DNA of 64,000 nucleotides from Bradyrhizobium sp. AZCC 1721 (GCF_036924715.1 NZ_JAZHSB010000001.1:6501001-6565000); one strand, 5' to 3'. Counted from the stretch's first letter, positions 1-6,872 are shown. The notes: generated from the sequence alone by a model not told the origin. Program-made: numbers and translations.

Positions 1-1
1 C

Positions 2-208
2 GCCGTAACGGGTGCGCCCCTCGCCGCGCGGCGCATACACCTGGCCGTCGTCATTGGGAAACGGCATCTGGATTTGTGGCTGATGACGCGGGCGGGCGAA
101 TCCACCGAATAGTTGCGAGAAGAAGTCCTGCGCCTGGGCGGCAGGCGCCAGCGCCGACGCGCACGCCAGCGCGGCTGCTCCCCATACCGCCCATTTTCCC
201 GATCGCAT
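2..208 (-). CDS. Secreted protein, N-terminal part (possibly DUF2865 family), cut by window edge
   Basis: The minus strand opens an ATG frame at 208 that runs off the left edge, giving 69 residues. It begins MRSGKWAVWG, followed by an Ala-rich hydrophobic stretch ending in AQA, which is a standard Sec signal peptide. After cleavage comes QDFFSQLFGGFARPR and a Pro/Gln-rich segment. The FFSxLFGGF start resembles the DUF2865 secreted proteins of Bradyrhizobium as I remember them, but the diagnostic Cys-rich core would lie outside the window. It follows the L,D-transpeptidase gene on the same strand with a 35-bp gap, so the two may be cotranscribed. An envelope role is inference only. Confidence 0.6.
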   Translation of the reverse strand, partial: MRSGKWAVWGAAALACASALAPAAQAQDFFSQLFGGFARPRHQPQIQMPFPNDDGQVYAPRGEGRTRYG

Positions 209-243
209 CAACGCTCTCCTCTCACGCAATACCAGGCATCACT

Positions 244-1011
244 TCAGTTGAGCTGCGGCGTCAGGTTCATCGCCTGGCGGCCCGACGGAGCAATTGCGAC
301 CGGGCGCGGATGCGCGGCGGCCGGACGAGCCGTGATGCCGGTCCTGGAATCCCCGCCGCGCGCCATGACCGGGGCGTTCTTCGGCAGCACCACGACCCTG
401 GTGCCGACATCGACACGGTTGAACAGGTCGATGACGTCCTCATTGAGCAGGCGGATGCAGCCGGACGAGACGAATTTCCCGATCGTCGAGGGATCGTTGG
501 TGCCGTGAATGCGGTACTGGCTAGTGCCGAGATACATCGCCCGCGCGCCGAGCGGATTGCCGGGACCGCCGGCCATGAAGCGCGGCAGATAGGGCTGGCG
601 CGCGATCATCTGGGCCGGCGGATGCCAGTCCGGCCATTCCGCCTTGCGGCTGATGGTCTGCACTCCGGCCCAGGTAAAGCCTTCGCGGCCGACGCCGACG
701 CCATACCTGACGGCGCGGCCCTGGCCGAGCACGTAATAGAGCGTGGTGTTGCCGGTATCGATGACGATGGTGCCCGGCGCCTCCGTCGTACCGAAGGGGA
801 CGACGGTCCGGCGAAGCCGTTCGGGCGTCGCGCCCTCGTCGGACGCAATCACTTCATCGGCGGGATAGCCATTCGGCTGGGTGGACGCGTAGCCGAGCGT
901 CTGCGCGTTCGCAGCGCTCGAGAGTGCCGAGGGCGTCAGCAAGACGGCGGCGACGAGGACAAATGCGCTCGCCACGCGCGACGAAGGCCGGCGATCGGAG
1001 GACTGTGTCAT
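244..1011 (-). CDS. L,D-transpeptidase (YkuD fold), exported
   Basis: 255 residues. YkuD-type L,D-transpeptidases form 3-3 peptidoglycan cross-links or attach proteins to peptidoglycan in the periplasm. The catalytic signature is visible as RIHGTND (His about residue 169) followed by SSGCIRL with the nucleophilic Cys about residue 185. A signal peptide covers roughly residues 12-37 (VASAFVLVAAVLLTPSAL, then ANAQ). I chose the ATG at 1011 rather than the in-frame ATG at 1071 because it puts the signal peptide close to the N terminus and has a GGCAGG-like element upstream. The C-terminal 40 residues after the catalytic domain are Pro/Arg/Ala-rich and probably disordered. An EcfG-type promoter lies 50 bp upstream (1061-1085), which suggests induction by general stress. 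Confidence 0.9.
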   Translation of the reverse strand: MTQSSDRRPSSRVASAFVLVAAVLLTPSALSSAANAQTLGYASTQPNGYPADEVIASDEGATPERLRRTVVPFGTTEAPGTIVIDTGNTTLYYVLGQGRAVRYGVGVGREGFTWAGVQTISRKAEWPDWHPPAQMIARQPYLPRFMAGGPGNPLGARAMYLGTSQYRIHGTNDPSTIGKFVSSGCIRLLNEDVIDLFNRVDVGTRVVVLPKNAPVMARGGDSRTGITARPAAAHPRPVAIAPSGRQAMNLTPQLN

Positions 1012-1060
1012 GGGACCTGCCCCGTGGGATGTGTGCATCATTGGATGCTCTGCACCAACA

Positions 1061-1085
1061 AACGCGGCCACAAGCCGGCGGTTCC
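1061..1085 (-). promoter_or_regulatory. EcfG (general stress sigma factor) type promoter for the L,D-transpeptidase gene
   Basis: Read on the minus strand the sequence is GGAAC (1085-1081), 16 bases, then CGTT (1064-1061). This matches exactly the GGAAC-N16-CGTT consensus known for EcfG in Bradyrhizobium and relatives. The inferred start of transcription, near 1054, leaves about 43 bases before the ATG at 1011. The ecfG gene is present in this window at 9276-9824. Confidence 0.75.
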
Positions 1086-1144
1086 GAACCGCCGATGTCG
1101 CGTCGCATCACGTCAAGTGCGACACCGCTCACGCCTGCGCGATT

Positions 1145-1169
1145 GGAACTCGCACCTTGGCGTCACGTT
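1145..1169 (+). promoter_or_regulatory. EcfG-type promoter for the AI-2E family permease gene
   Basis: GGAAC at 1145-1149, 16 bases, CGTT at 1166-1169: a perfect EcfG consensus. The inferred transcript start near 1176 is about 63 bases upstream of the GTG chosen for the permease at 1239. This also argues against starting that protein further upstream. Confidence 0.72.
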
Positions 1170-1238
1170 ATGATCGCAGTCCGGTTCGCGACGTCGCTTT
1201 TGCCGCGTCACCGCCGCTTCGGGCGAGGGAAAACTATT

Positions 1239-2411
1239 GTGAGCGTCATTCCCACCAGGCCTTCGCCCACCAAGCCTTCGTCCGCCAAATCCCCGCAGGC
1301 AAAGCCGTTGCCCGGTGAACGCCAGCCTCCCCACGAGCAGGAAGGTACGCCGTTCCCCGAGAGCAAGCTCGATTTGGCGCCGGTCATCCGTCGCACGGAA
1401 GTAGTTGCGATCTGCCTCGTGGGCCTTCTGACCATCTGCATCATCACCGGCCTCTATCTTGCCAAGGCGTTCTTTCTGCCGATCACGTTGGCTTTCATCG
1501 TCGGCACCATGCTGTCGCCGGCCGCCAGCTTCCTGGAACGCTACCGCATTCCGCGCGCGGTCGCCGCGGTGCTGATCGTGGCGGCCGCCAGCGCCGCGAC
1601 CGCTTTCATGGTCGGCCTGATCGCCTCGCCCGCGATCGAATGGAGCGGCAAGCTTCCGGAGTTGGGAGCGCTTTTGAAGGACAAGCTGCACGTGTTCGAC
1701 CGGCCGCTCGCGCAGTGGCAGGAGCTGCAGAGCATGCTCGGCGGGCCCGATACGCTGACGACGTTGTATCTGCCCAAGGTCGACTGGGTGCAGCCGACGC
1801 TGGAATTCCTGTCGCCGACGTTTGCCGAATTCCTGCTGTTCATCGCAACGCTGATCCTGTTCATCGCGAGCTGGCGGGACCTGCGCCGGGCCCTGATCCT
1901 GAATTTCGGCGAGCGGACGTGGCGGCTGCGGGCGCTGCGGATCCTCAACGAGATCGAGGAGCATCTCGGCAACTATCTGTTGGTGGTGACCACGATCAAT
2001 GCCGGCGTCGGCATCGCCACCGGGCTGATCTGTGCGGTCACGGGCATGCCCAACCCGGCCAGTCTCGGCGCACTGGCGGCGATCCTGAATTTCATTCCGA
2101 TCATCGGACCGGTGGCGATGTTTGCTGTGCTGGTCGTGGTCGGCCTTGTCGCATTCCCGACCATCGTCGCCGGGCTGCTGGCGCCGGCCATGTTCGCCGT
2201 GATGACTTTCCTGGAAGGCCATTTCCTGACGCCGACGATCGTCGGCCGCCGGCTGGCGCTGAACGCGCTTGCAGTATTCCTGGCGGTGGCGTTCTGGACC
2301 TGGTTGTGGGGCCCGATGGGCGCGTTCCTGTCGTCGCCGCTTCTGATCGTCGCGCTGATCGTGAAGGAGCACCTGATGCCGCCGGCTTCGCCGCAACTGC
2401 CAGAGGACTAG
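1239..2411 (+). CDS. AI-2E family transporter (PerM/YdiK-like permease)
   Basis: 390 residues. After a cytoplasmic Pro/Lys-rich tail of about 45 residues come paired hydrophobic segments (VVAICLVGLLTICIITGLYL, then FLPITLAFIVGTMLSP), a soluble middle region, and a C-terminal helical bundle containing NFIPIIGPVAMF and EGHFLTPTIVGRRL. These are the hallmark motifs of the AI-2E transporter (DUF20) family. Members export or exchange small molecules across the inner membrane, and the substrate here cannot be told. The frame stays open far upstream (924), but GTG at 1239 has GAGGGA eight bases before it and lies downstream of the EcfG promoter at 1145-1169, so I start there. The next genes (2478 onward) have their own EcfG promoter. 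Confidence 0.88.
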   Translation: MSVIPTRPSPTKPSSAKSPQAKPLPGERQPPHEQEGTPFPESKLDLAPVIRRTEVVAICLVGLLTICIITGLYLAKAFFLPITLAFIVGTMLSPAASFLERYRIPRAVAAVLIVAAASAATAFMVGLIASPAIEWSGKLPELGALLKDKLHVFDRPLAQWQELQSMLGGPDTLTTLYLPKVDWVQPTLEFLSPTFAEFLLFIATLILFIASWRDLRRALILNFGERTWRLRALRILNEIEEHLGNYLLVVTTINAGVGIATGLICAVTGMPNPASLGALAAILNFIPIIGPVAMFAVLVVVGLVAFPTIVAGLLAPAMFAVMTFLEGHFLTPTIVGRRLALNALAVFLAVAFWTWLWGPMGAFLSSPLLIVALIVKEHLMPPASPQLPED

Positions 2412-2416
2412 GGCGA

Positions 2417-2441
2417 GGAACTTCCCATTCGGCGGAGCGTT
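2417..2441 (+). promoter_or_regulatory. EcfG-type promoter for the DUF883/holin-like gene pair
   Basis: GGAAC at 2417-2421, 16 bases, CGTT at 2438-2441: a third exact match to the EcfG consensus within 1.4 kb. It begins six bases after the stop codon of the AI-2E permease gene and 37 bases before the ATG of the DUF883 gene at 2478. Confidence 0.75.
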
Positions 2442-2477
2442 TGTTCCGCGAATGAACTCAGTACCCGGGAGCTTTCG

Positions 2478-2837
2478 ATGTCTGACGCCACAATGAAGAA
2501 TTTGACGGACAAAGCGACCTACGAGCGCCTGCAGAAGGACGTGACCGCTGTGAAAAACGATATCGCAGCCCTGACCGAGCAGATCACCGACGCGCTGAGC
2601 AGTTTTGCCGGCACCGCCGGCAAGCAGGCGCGGCATGGCTACAGGCAGGCGCGCGCCAATGCAGAACAGGTGGTCGACGACGTGTCGGAGCGCGGCAGCG
2701 CGATGATGGACGCCGCCCAGGACGCCGCCTCTTCGATCGAGGAGACGCTGGAAGACGCCATCACGCAGCGTCCGCTGGCAACCGTCGCCGTGGCGCTGGG
2801 GATCGGCTTTCTGATCGGTGTGGCGTGGCGTAGGTAG
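2478..2837 (+). CDS. DUF883 family (ElaB/YqjD-like) membrane-anchored protein
   Basis: 119 residues. The N-terminal 90 residues are charged and strongly helical (LQKDVTAVKNDIAALTEQI, then AENAEQVV-like heptads). The C terminus carries QRPLATVAVALGIGFLIGV, a single tail-anchor helix, followed by AWRR. This matches YqjD/ElaB proteins, inner-membrane proteins that bind ribosomes in E. coli and are induced by RpoS in stationary phase. Here the corresponding control would be EcfG, given the promoter at 2417-2441. The holin-like gene at 2971 is the YqjE-type partner, as in the E. coli yqjD-yqjE order. ATG at 2478 has a GGAG element seven bases upstream. Confidence 0.85.
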   Translation: MSDATMKNLTDKATYERLQKDVTAVKNDIAALTEQITDALSSFAGTAGKQARHGYRQARANAEQVVDDVSERGSAMMDAAQDAASSIEETLEDAITQRPLATVAVALGIGFLIGVAWRR

Positions 2838-2919
2838 GTTTGGCGACGGCAGCCATGCCTCGCATCGCCTCTTGGATTCCCGTGGCGACGGAGCGCTGCG
2901 GCGTGTTTCGTTGACGCGA

Positions 2920-2964
2920 TTTTCAGATCGAGGCTTTTCAGATCGAGGCTTTTCAGATCGAGGC
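2920..2964 (+). repeat. Three perfect tandem copies of a 15-bp unit
   Basis: The unit TTTTCAGATCGAGGC occurs at 2920-2934, 2935-2949 and 2950-2964 without a mismatch and ends six bases before the ATG at 2971. The unit length is a multiple of three and the frame stays open through it, but the upstream in-frame start (2818) lies inside the DUF883 gene and I read the repeat as untranslated leader. Confidence 0.9.
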
Positions 2965-2970
2965 TTGGCC

Positions 2971-3420
2971 ATGTTTCAGCGACTGATCGACGACTTCAAG
3001 GAATCGACCGGCACCGCGTTACGGCTGACTTCGCTGGCGGCAGCGGCGGGGATGGCATTGCTGGTCACGGCTGCTTTTCTGTGCGCGGCGGCCTTCGTGT
3101 TCGTGCTGGAGCGGTACGGTCCCGTGCAGGCTTGCCTCACTGGTGCCGCCATCTTCTTCGTGGTCGCGCTCATCGCGGCCGGCTGGTACATGGTGCGCAA
3201 GAAGCAGATCGAGGCGCGCGCCAAACAGGCGGCAAAGGCGAAATCCACCGCGCAGGCCGTGCTGTCCGATCCGGTGCTGGTTGCGACCGGCATCCAGGTA
3301 ATCCGCGCCATCGGCGTCAGAAAGCTGATTCCGATTCTCGCAATCGGCGGACTGGCGCTGGGATTTCTTGCGAGCCGCGCCAACGCCAGCAGCGGCGAGA
3401 GCGAAGCGCCGGCGGAGTAG
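2971..3420 (+). CDS. Phage-holin-superfamily / YqjE-like membrane protein
   Basis: 149 residues. It has an N-terminal amphipathic segment (MFQRLIDDFKESTGTALRLTS), two close transmembrane helices (AAGMALLVTAAFLCAAAFVF and CLTGAAIFFVVALIAAGWYM), a basic Ala/Lys linker, and a third hydrophobic stretch near the C terminus (LIPILAIGGLALGFLA). This is the architecture of the holin-superfamily YqjE proteins (PF07332 type) that partner YqjD. It is a chromosomal housekeeping relative rather than a phage lysis gene, since no phage genes are nearby. It follows the DUF883 gene by 133 bp. The exact ribosome-binding site is unclear because the three 15-bp repeats occupy that region, so the start is moderately certain. 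Confidence 0.75.
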   Translation: MFQRLIDDFKESTGTALRLTSLAAAAGMALLVTAAFLCAAAFVFVLERYGPVQACLTGAAIFFVVALIAAGWYMVRKKQIEARAKQAAKAKSTAQAVLSDPVLVATGIQVIRAIGVRKLIPILAIGGLALGFLASRANASSGESEAPAE

Positions 3421-3451
3421 GCGAGCTCCATCCACTCGTCGTCAATCCACC

Positions 3452-3486
3452 CGTCGTCCCTGCGAACGCAGGGGACCCATAACCAC
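3452..3486. repeat. Dispersed palindromic repeat, family A (single copy)
   Basis: This holds the core GTCCCTGCGAACGCAGGGGAC followed by CCATAACCAC. Near-identical elements occur at 12625-12658 and 12715-12748, with a shorter relative at 9914-9939. The core is self-complementary and can form a hairpin in RNA from either strand. Confidence 0.8.
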
Positions 3487-3554
3487 GGTCGCCAATTATC
3501 GATGGAAAGTCGTCGCCCATCGCAGCAAGACAACATCCGCCGGGATACGATACC

Positions 3555-3971
3555 TCAGGTCACGCAGCGGCCGGGCTGAAGCAGTTTTGCGACTTCGGTC
3601 AACACGCTGACCGGCGGTTCGCAGGCGATCGTGGTCTGGGATTTGCCGGGCTTGTTGTCTGGCTTGGCCGGTGGCGCCGGGCGGTTCCGCGCCTCCTCTT
3701 GCACCACGGGAACACGTACCACCACGGATGTGTCCTCGAGGCCGACGGTCCGGATCGTAATCGTCTCGGTCTGACCCGCCGCGGCTTTGACCGCCGCGCG
3801 GTCGGCCTTGGCGGCACGGTTGATGTCTGCTCCGCGGTTGATGTCTGTTCCGGGTGAGGTCGCGGCGAGTTTCAGCCGGCTGGCGAGGTCGTGACCGGAA
3901 GCAAACTGAACGGCGCCAAACGTGGCGAAGACGGCAAGAAGGGCAAAAATTGCTTTGAAAATCTGTGACAT
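3555..3971 (-). CDS. Small secreted protein of unknown function
   Basis: 138 residues. MSQIFKAIFALLAVFATFG begins a signal peptide or N-terminal anchor. The mature part has a short imperfect internal repeat (GTDINRGADINRAAKADRAA), a beta-rich piece (ETITIRTVGLEDTSVVVRVP), and a Pro/Lys linker. It ends CEPPVSVLTEVAKLLQPGRCV with two Cys that could pair. I do not recognise a family. The upstream neighbour is a candidate RNA on the opposite strand, and no operon partner is evident. The ATG at 3971 was taken because the frame upstream lacks a better candidate near a hydrophobic N terminus. Confidence 0.7.
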   Translation of the reverse strand: MSQIFKAIFALLAVFATFGAVQFASGHDLASRLKLAATSPGTDINRGADINRAAKADRAAVKAAAGQTETITIRTVGLEDTSVVVRVPVVQEEARNRPAPPAKPDNKPGKSQTTIACEPPVSVLTEVAKLLQPGRCVT

Positions 3972-4069
3972 GGCTCTGTGTCCCTCGCCCCATGGCGATC
4001 ACGGACACAACCCGAACCGAGTAACCATAGGTCCGGCGCTTATCGATCACTTAACCGTGTATGAAAAAT

Positions 4070-4196
4070 ATTTGCGGCACCATGGAACGACTCCGGGGGG
4101 CTTGGAGTCATCTCGACAGCCGGTTATTCCCCCTGCCCCATTGACCGGCGACGTAGGGTGCGACCGTGGTGATGCCGGTCGCACCCTGCTTTTTTG
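4070..4196 (+). ncRNA. Candidate small RNA with three hairpins and an intrinsic terminator
   Basis: The gap between two minus-strand genes carries three consecutive hairpins on the plus strand. Stem GACTCC/GGAGTC (4089-4109) has a G-rich loop. Stem GCCGGT/ACCGGC (4119-4149) has the C-rich loop CCCCCTGCCCC. The third, GGGTGCGACC/GGTCGCACCC (4156-4186), is followed by a T-run. No plus-strand gene precedes this terminator, so it should end a short independent transcript. The G-rich loop of hairpin 1 can pair with the C-rich loop of hairpin 2, and the C-rich loop could also pair with Shine-Dalgarno sequences. The 5' end is a guess: an AT-rich stretch at 4059-4073 could hold the promoter. Confidence 0.42.
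4156..4196 (+). terminator. Rho-independent terminator (plus strand)
   Basis: A 10-bp perfect stem (4156-4165 with 4177-4186) is followed by TGCTTTTTT. The T-run is on the plus-strand side only, so it is not the terminator of the MFS gene, which ends at 4200 on the other strand. Confidence 0.75.
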
Positions 4197-4199
4197 TAA

Positions 4200-5474
4200 C
4201 TACCGCCCAGCCGCCTTCATCTCCTCGCTTGGCTTCACATCCTGCGAGCGGCTGTAGATCGCAACCGCGACGATCAGCACCAGCGTCAGCGTGCCGAACA
4301 GTGCGCGATAGGCCTCCTCCGTGCGCGCGCCGTTCGCCAGCGGCTCGAACGCGCCGATGATGATGCCGGAGAGCGTCTGCATGCAGGCGACGCCGAGCAT
4401 CACTGAGGTGTTCATGGTCGAGATACCGCGGCCGATCAGGCGGTCGGGGAAGATGCCGCGGCCGTGGGTCATCACCATGGTGCTGGAGGCGGAGAAGAAG
4501 CCCATGGCGACGATGACGCCGACCGGTAGCCAAGCGGGCGGGTGGGAGAACAGCGCCAGAATCGCGAGCAGCAGAATGATCGCCGAGGTGCCGCCAATCG
4601 CGATCCATTTGCGGGTGTCGAGCCGGCGGTCGAGCGGGCCGAAGGCGAGCATGCCGGCCTGGTAGGCGATCACGGCGCAGAGCAGGACATTACCGGCCGC
4701 GATCGGGCTCAAGCCATGCACCTCGCGCAGGAACGCGCCGCCCCACAGGCCCTGCACGGTGAAGGTGCAGGCATAGTTGCAGAAGTTCAGCGCCAGGATC
4801 GGCTTCAGGTGCGGATTGCGCAGCACCTCGATCAGCCCGTTGAGCATCTCGCCGGGCGGCTCCGCCTTTCGGCTCAGGAAGGGATGGCCGGGCGGCGCGT
4901 CGCGCACCACCAGAAAGATCGCGACCGTAGCGAACGCGGTGAATACGACGACGGCGCCGAATACCGGACGCCAGCCGACCGCCTGCGATGCCCAGGCGAG
5001 CGGCGTGGTGGCGGCGAGGTTGCCGAGCAGGCCGATCGACAGCACGAGCGCGGTCAGCGTGGAGAAACGATCCGGCGGAAACCAGCGCGAGATCACCACC
5101 ATGCTGCCGATCAGCATCACGCCGCAGCCGGCCCCCATCAGCGCGCGGCCGGTGAGTAGCACAGGCCAGCTCGGCGCCAGCGTGAACATCGCGCCGCCGA
5201 TGCAGGCGACGATCAGCATGCCGACCACGGTATAGCGCGGCCCGAAACGGTCGAAGAAGAAGCCGCACGGGATCTGCATCGCGGCGAAGCCGAAGAAGAA
5301 CGCGCCGGTCAGCGCCCCCAGCGCTTCCGGCCCGATCGCAAGATCGCGCATCAGGTCGAGGCCGATGGTGACGTTGGAGGCGCGGAAAAAATGGCTGGCG
5401 ACATAGGCGGTCGCCAATGTCGCAACGATGATGAGGCCCCGGCGGTGGGGGAAAGGCCGCTCGGCGGACTGCAT
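4200..5474 (-). CDS. Major facilitator superfamily transporter
   Basis: 424 residues with about 12 hydrophobic helices in two halves. The loop-2/3 signature is DRFGPRYTVVGMLI, and a second similar motif (DRRLDTRKW) occurs after helix 8, as in MFS permeases. A central hydrophilic loop (RDAPPGHPFLSRKAEPPGEM) separates the halves. Substrate is not predictable; the proline-rich NVTIGLDLMRDL opening is typical of the organic anion/sugar-phosphate-like subfamilies. The ATG at 5474 gives a normal N terminus (MQSAERPFPHRRG then helix 1). A structured RNA with a terminator lies on the same strand 126 bp upstream (5600-5850), so this gene may be under leader control. It is otherwise a single-gene unit. 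Confidence 0.88.
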   Translation of the reverse strand: MQSAERPFPHRRGLIIVATLATAYVASHFFRASNVTIGLDLMRDLAIGPEALGALTGAFFFGFAAMQIPCGFFFDRFGPRYTVVGMLIVACIGGAMFTLAPSWPVLLTGRALMGAGCGVMLIGSMVVISRWFPPDRFSTLTALVLSIGLLGNLAATTPLAWASQAVGWRPVFGAVVVFTAFATVAIFLVVRDAPPGHPFLSRKAEPPGEMLNGLIEVLRNPHLKPILALNFCNYACTFTVQGLWGGAFLREVHGLSPIAAGNVLLCAVIAYQAGMLAFGPLDRRLDTRKWIAIGGTSAIILLLAILALFSHPPAWLPVGVIVAMGFFSASSTMVMTHGRGIFPDRLIGRGISTMNTSVMLGVACMQTLSGIIIGAFEPLANGARTEEAYRALFGTLTLVLIVAVAIYSRSQDVKPSEEMKAAGR

Positions 5475-5599
5475 CAGTGAAGGGACGTTTCCGTTTGTTT
5501 TCTCGTTGCAACGAGCCTATGCGGGCGCGGCGCGCAGTTCAACCAGCAATCGATCCGATTGCTAGCCTCTATGTCAGTGCGCGCATGGCCCCTTGCCCG

Positions 5600-5632
5600 A
5601 AAAAAAATCCGGCGCGCTGGTGGCGCGCCGGA
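5600..5632 (-). terminator. Rho-independent terminator (minus strand)
   Basis: On the minus strand the stem TCCGGCGCGC pairs perfectly with GCGCGCCGGA (5632-5623 with 5617-5608), has a 5-base loop and is followed by eight T residues (5607-5600). This is one of the strongest terminators in the window. The same 10-bp stem recurs in the terminator behind phyR (7903-7935). Confidence 0.88.
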
Positions 5633-5850
5633 TAGTCCGACCAGCTTTCACATCGAAGCTGGTGGCCCTAGCCAGGGGGAGGTGCCTGGCCGAGAACACG
5701 GTAAACGCCAGCGATCGCCGATCCCCGCGTGTGGAATTCCGGGATCGGCGGCGTGTCAGGAGAAGCAATCATACCGCCGGCCTCGCAAGCCGGAGGTGAA
5801 CTGCTTCACAGACCGCGTGCACAAAAAGACAGGCCGTGCAGCGGGCACGC
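5600..5850 (-). ncRNA. Candidate structured RNA or attenuator leader with anti-Shine-Dalgarno-like loops
   Basis: On the minus strand, going 5' to 3', I see these elements. A GCGTGC/GCACGC helix lies near 5815-5850. A nested hairpin at 5762-5807 has outer stem GAAGCA/TGCTTC and inner stem CCGGC/GCCGG, and carries CACCTCC. A 10-bp perfect stem CGCCGATCCC/GGGATCGGCG spans 5716-5750. A hairpin at 5671-5690 has loop CACCTCCCC, and stem ACCAGCTT/AAGCTGGT spans 5640-5663. The terminator at 5600-5632 ends the region. It is either an independent small RNA or a leader controlling the MFS gene that starts 126 bases beyond the terminator. I could not match it to 6S, tmRNA, SRP or a known riboswitch class by eye. 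Confidence 0.45.
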
Positions 5851-5924
5851 CGAATCCATTTCAACTCTACGCAACAACAACTCGGATCAGTCCGCAGCCC
5901 GCGGTCCAACAGACCAATCAGAAA

Positions 5925-6533
5925 TCATCCCGCAATGCCACCGCCATTGATCGCTCCGCGCGTCGCGAACGGCGGCACTTGCTGGCGGATGTCGCGTGCC
6001 GGCGGCCGCTCGGACGGATCGCGCCCGATCGTTGCCCTCAATTCCGCAAGGTCGAGAAAAGCGTCGGCCTGCCGCCGCAGTTCGTCAGCCACCATCGGAG
6101 GCTGGCTGGTCAGGGTCGAGACAACAGTAACGTGCACGCCGCGGCGCTGCACCGCCTCCAGCAGCGGGCGAAAATCCCCATCGCCGGAGAACAGAAACAT
6201 CCTGTCGATACGCTCGGCGAGTTCCATCGCATTGACGGCAAGCTCGATATGCATGCTGCCCTTCACCTTGCGGCGACCGCTGGCGTCAGTAAATTCCTTG
6301 GTGAGCTTGGTGACGACGGTGTAGCCGTTATAATCGAGCCAATCGATGAGGGGACGGATCGATGTATATTCCTGATCCTCGATAACGGTCGTGTAGTAGA
6401 ACGCGCGCAATAACGCGCCACGGCTCTGGAACTCCTTAAGCAGACGCCGGTAGTCGATATCGAATCCGAGTGTCCTGGCGGTCGCGTATAGATTGGCGCC
6501 ATCGATAAAGAGCGCAATTCTGTCGGACGGCAT
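5925..6533 (-). CDS. NYN domain (LabA-like, PIN-fold) protein with altered acidic residues
   Basis: 202 residues from the ATG at 6533; an ATG three bases upstream and one at 6554 are alternatives. The N terminus RIALFIDGANLY (Asp 11) is the first metal-binding motif of the NYN/LabA family, putative RNases of the PIN fold. The second motif reads KGSMHIELAVNAMEL (His 95, Asn 101), where homologues I know have Asp at both places. The third motif FSGDGDF (Asp 118, Asp 120) is intact. The C-terminal tail after residue 165 is basic and Pro-rich. Loss of two acidic residues suggests reduced or changed nuclease activity. It is a single gene, downstream of a 340-bp gap. Confidence 0.85.
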   Translation of the reverse strand: MPSDRIALFIDGANLYATARTLGFDIDYRRLLKEFQSRGALLRAFYYTTVIEDQEYTSIRPLIDWLDYNGYTVVTKLTKEFTDASGRRKVKGSMHIELAVNAMELAERIDRMFLFSGDGDFRPLLEAVQRRGVHVTVVSTLTSQPPMVADELRRQADAFLDLAELRATIGRDPSERPPARDIRQQVPPFATRGAINGGGIAG

Positions 6534-6872
6534 CATCAGACACGGGCCTCTCATTTAGGGGACGCCGATCGAGCGAGCATTCGCTAAAGGCTTGCCCGCA
6601 CGCTCTAGGTACCGAAGCTGACCGAGGTGACGAGGCAGGTGGCGCCGACGACCGGGAGGAACAATCGTGCGCTGCGCCAAAAGTTCAATCGATACGCATC
6701 CTGCCTCGACGCGCCAACGTTAAGGTGCGTGCGCGCCGAGCTCAATTGTACCGAGGTAAGCCGCCGGTATCGAAACGGATGGACCGACTATACGAAGGTT
6801 TAACGTCTCCCTCCCGCAAACCGGCGGCTCTTCACTGCGCCGGCCTATTCTGACTGCGTTGCAGAAGATGCT
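6534..6872. other. Intergenic stretch without a recognisable gene
   Basis: About 340 bp between the DUF808 gene and the NYN gene, both on the minus strand. It holds one 9-bp perfect inverted repeat (CGAGGCAGG at 6631-6639 with CCTGCCTCG at 6700-6708, 60 bases apart). I see no tRNA, terminator or convincing small ORF. Confidence 0.5.

Noticed and set aside
924..1238. Longer upstream start of the AI-2E family permease
   Set aside because: The frame is open from 924 but overlaps the divergent L,D-transpeptidase start and lies upstream of the EcfG promoter; GTG 1239 has a good ribosome-binding site.
1113..2972. Long Arg/His/Gln-rich minus-strand open frame opposite the permease and DUF883 genes
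   Set aside because: Composition is that of a GC-rich antisense frame without any domain; the plus strand carries the real genes and promoters.
5600..5850. Assignment of the structured RNA to tmRNA, SRP RNA, RNase P, FMN or cobalamin riboswitch
   Set aside because: None of the diagnostic conserved sequences of these classes (T-loop, GGAAGCAGCC-type motif, RFN or B12 boxes) is visible; left as unclassified.
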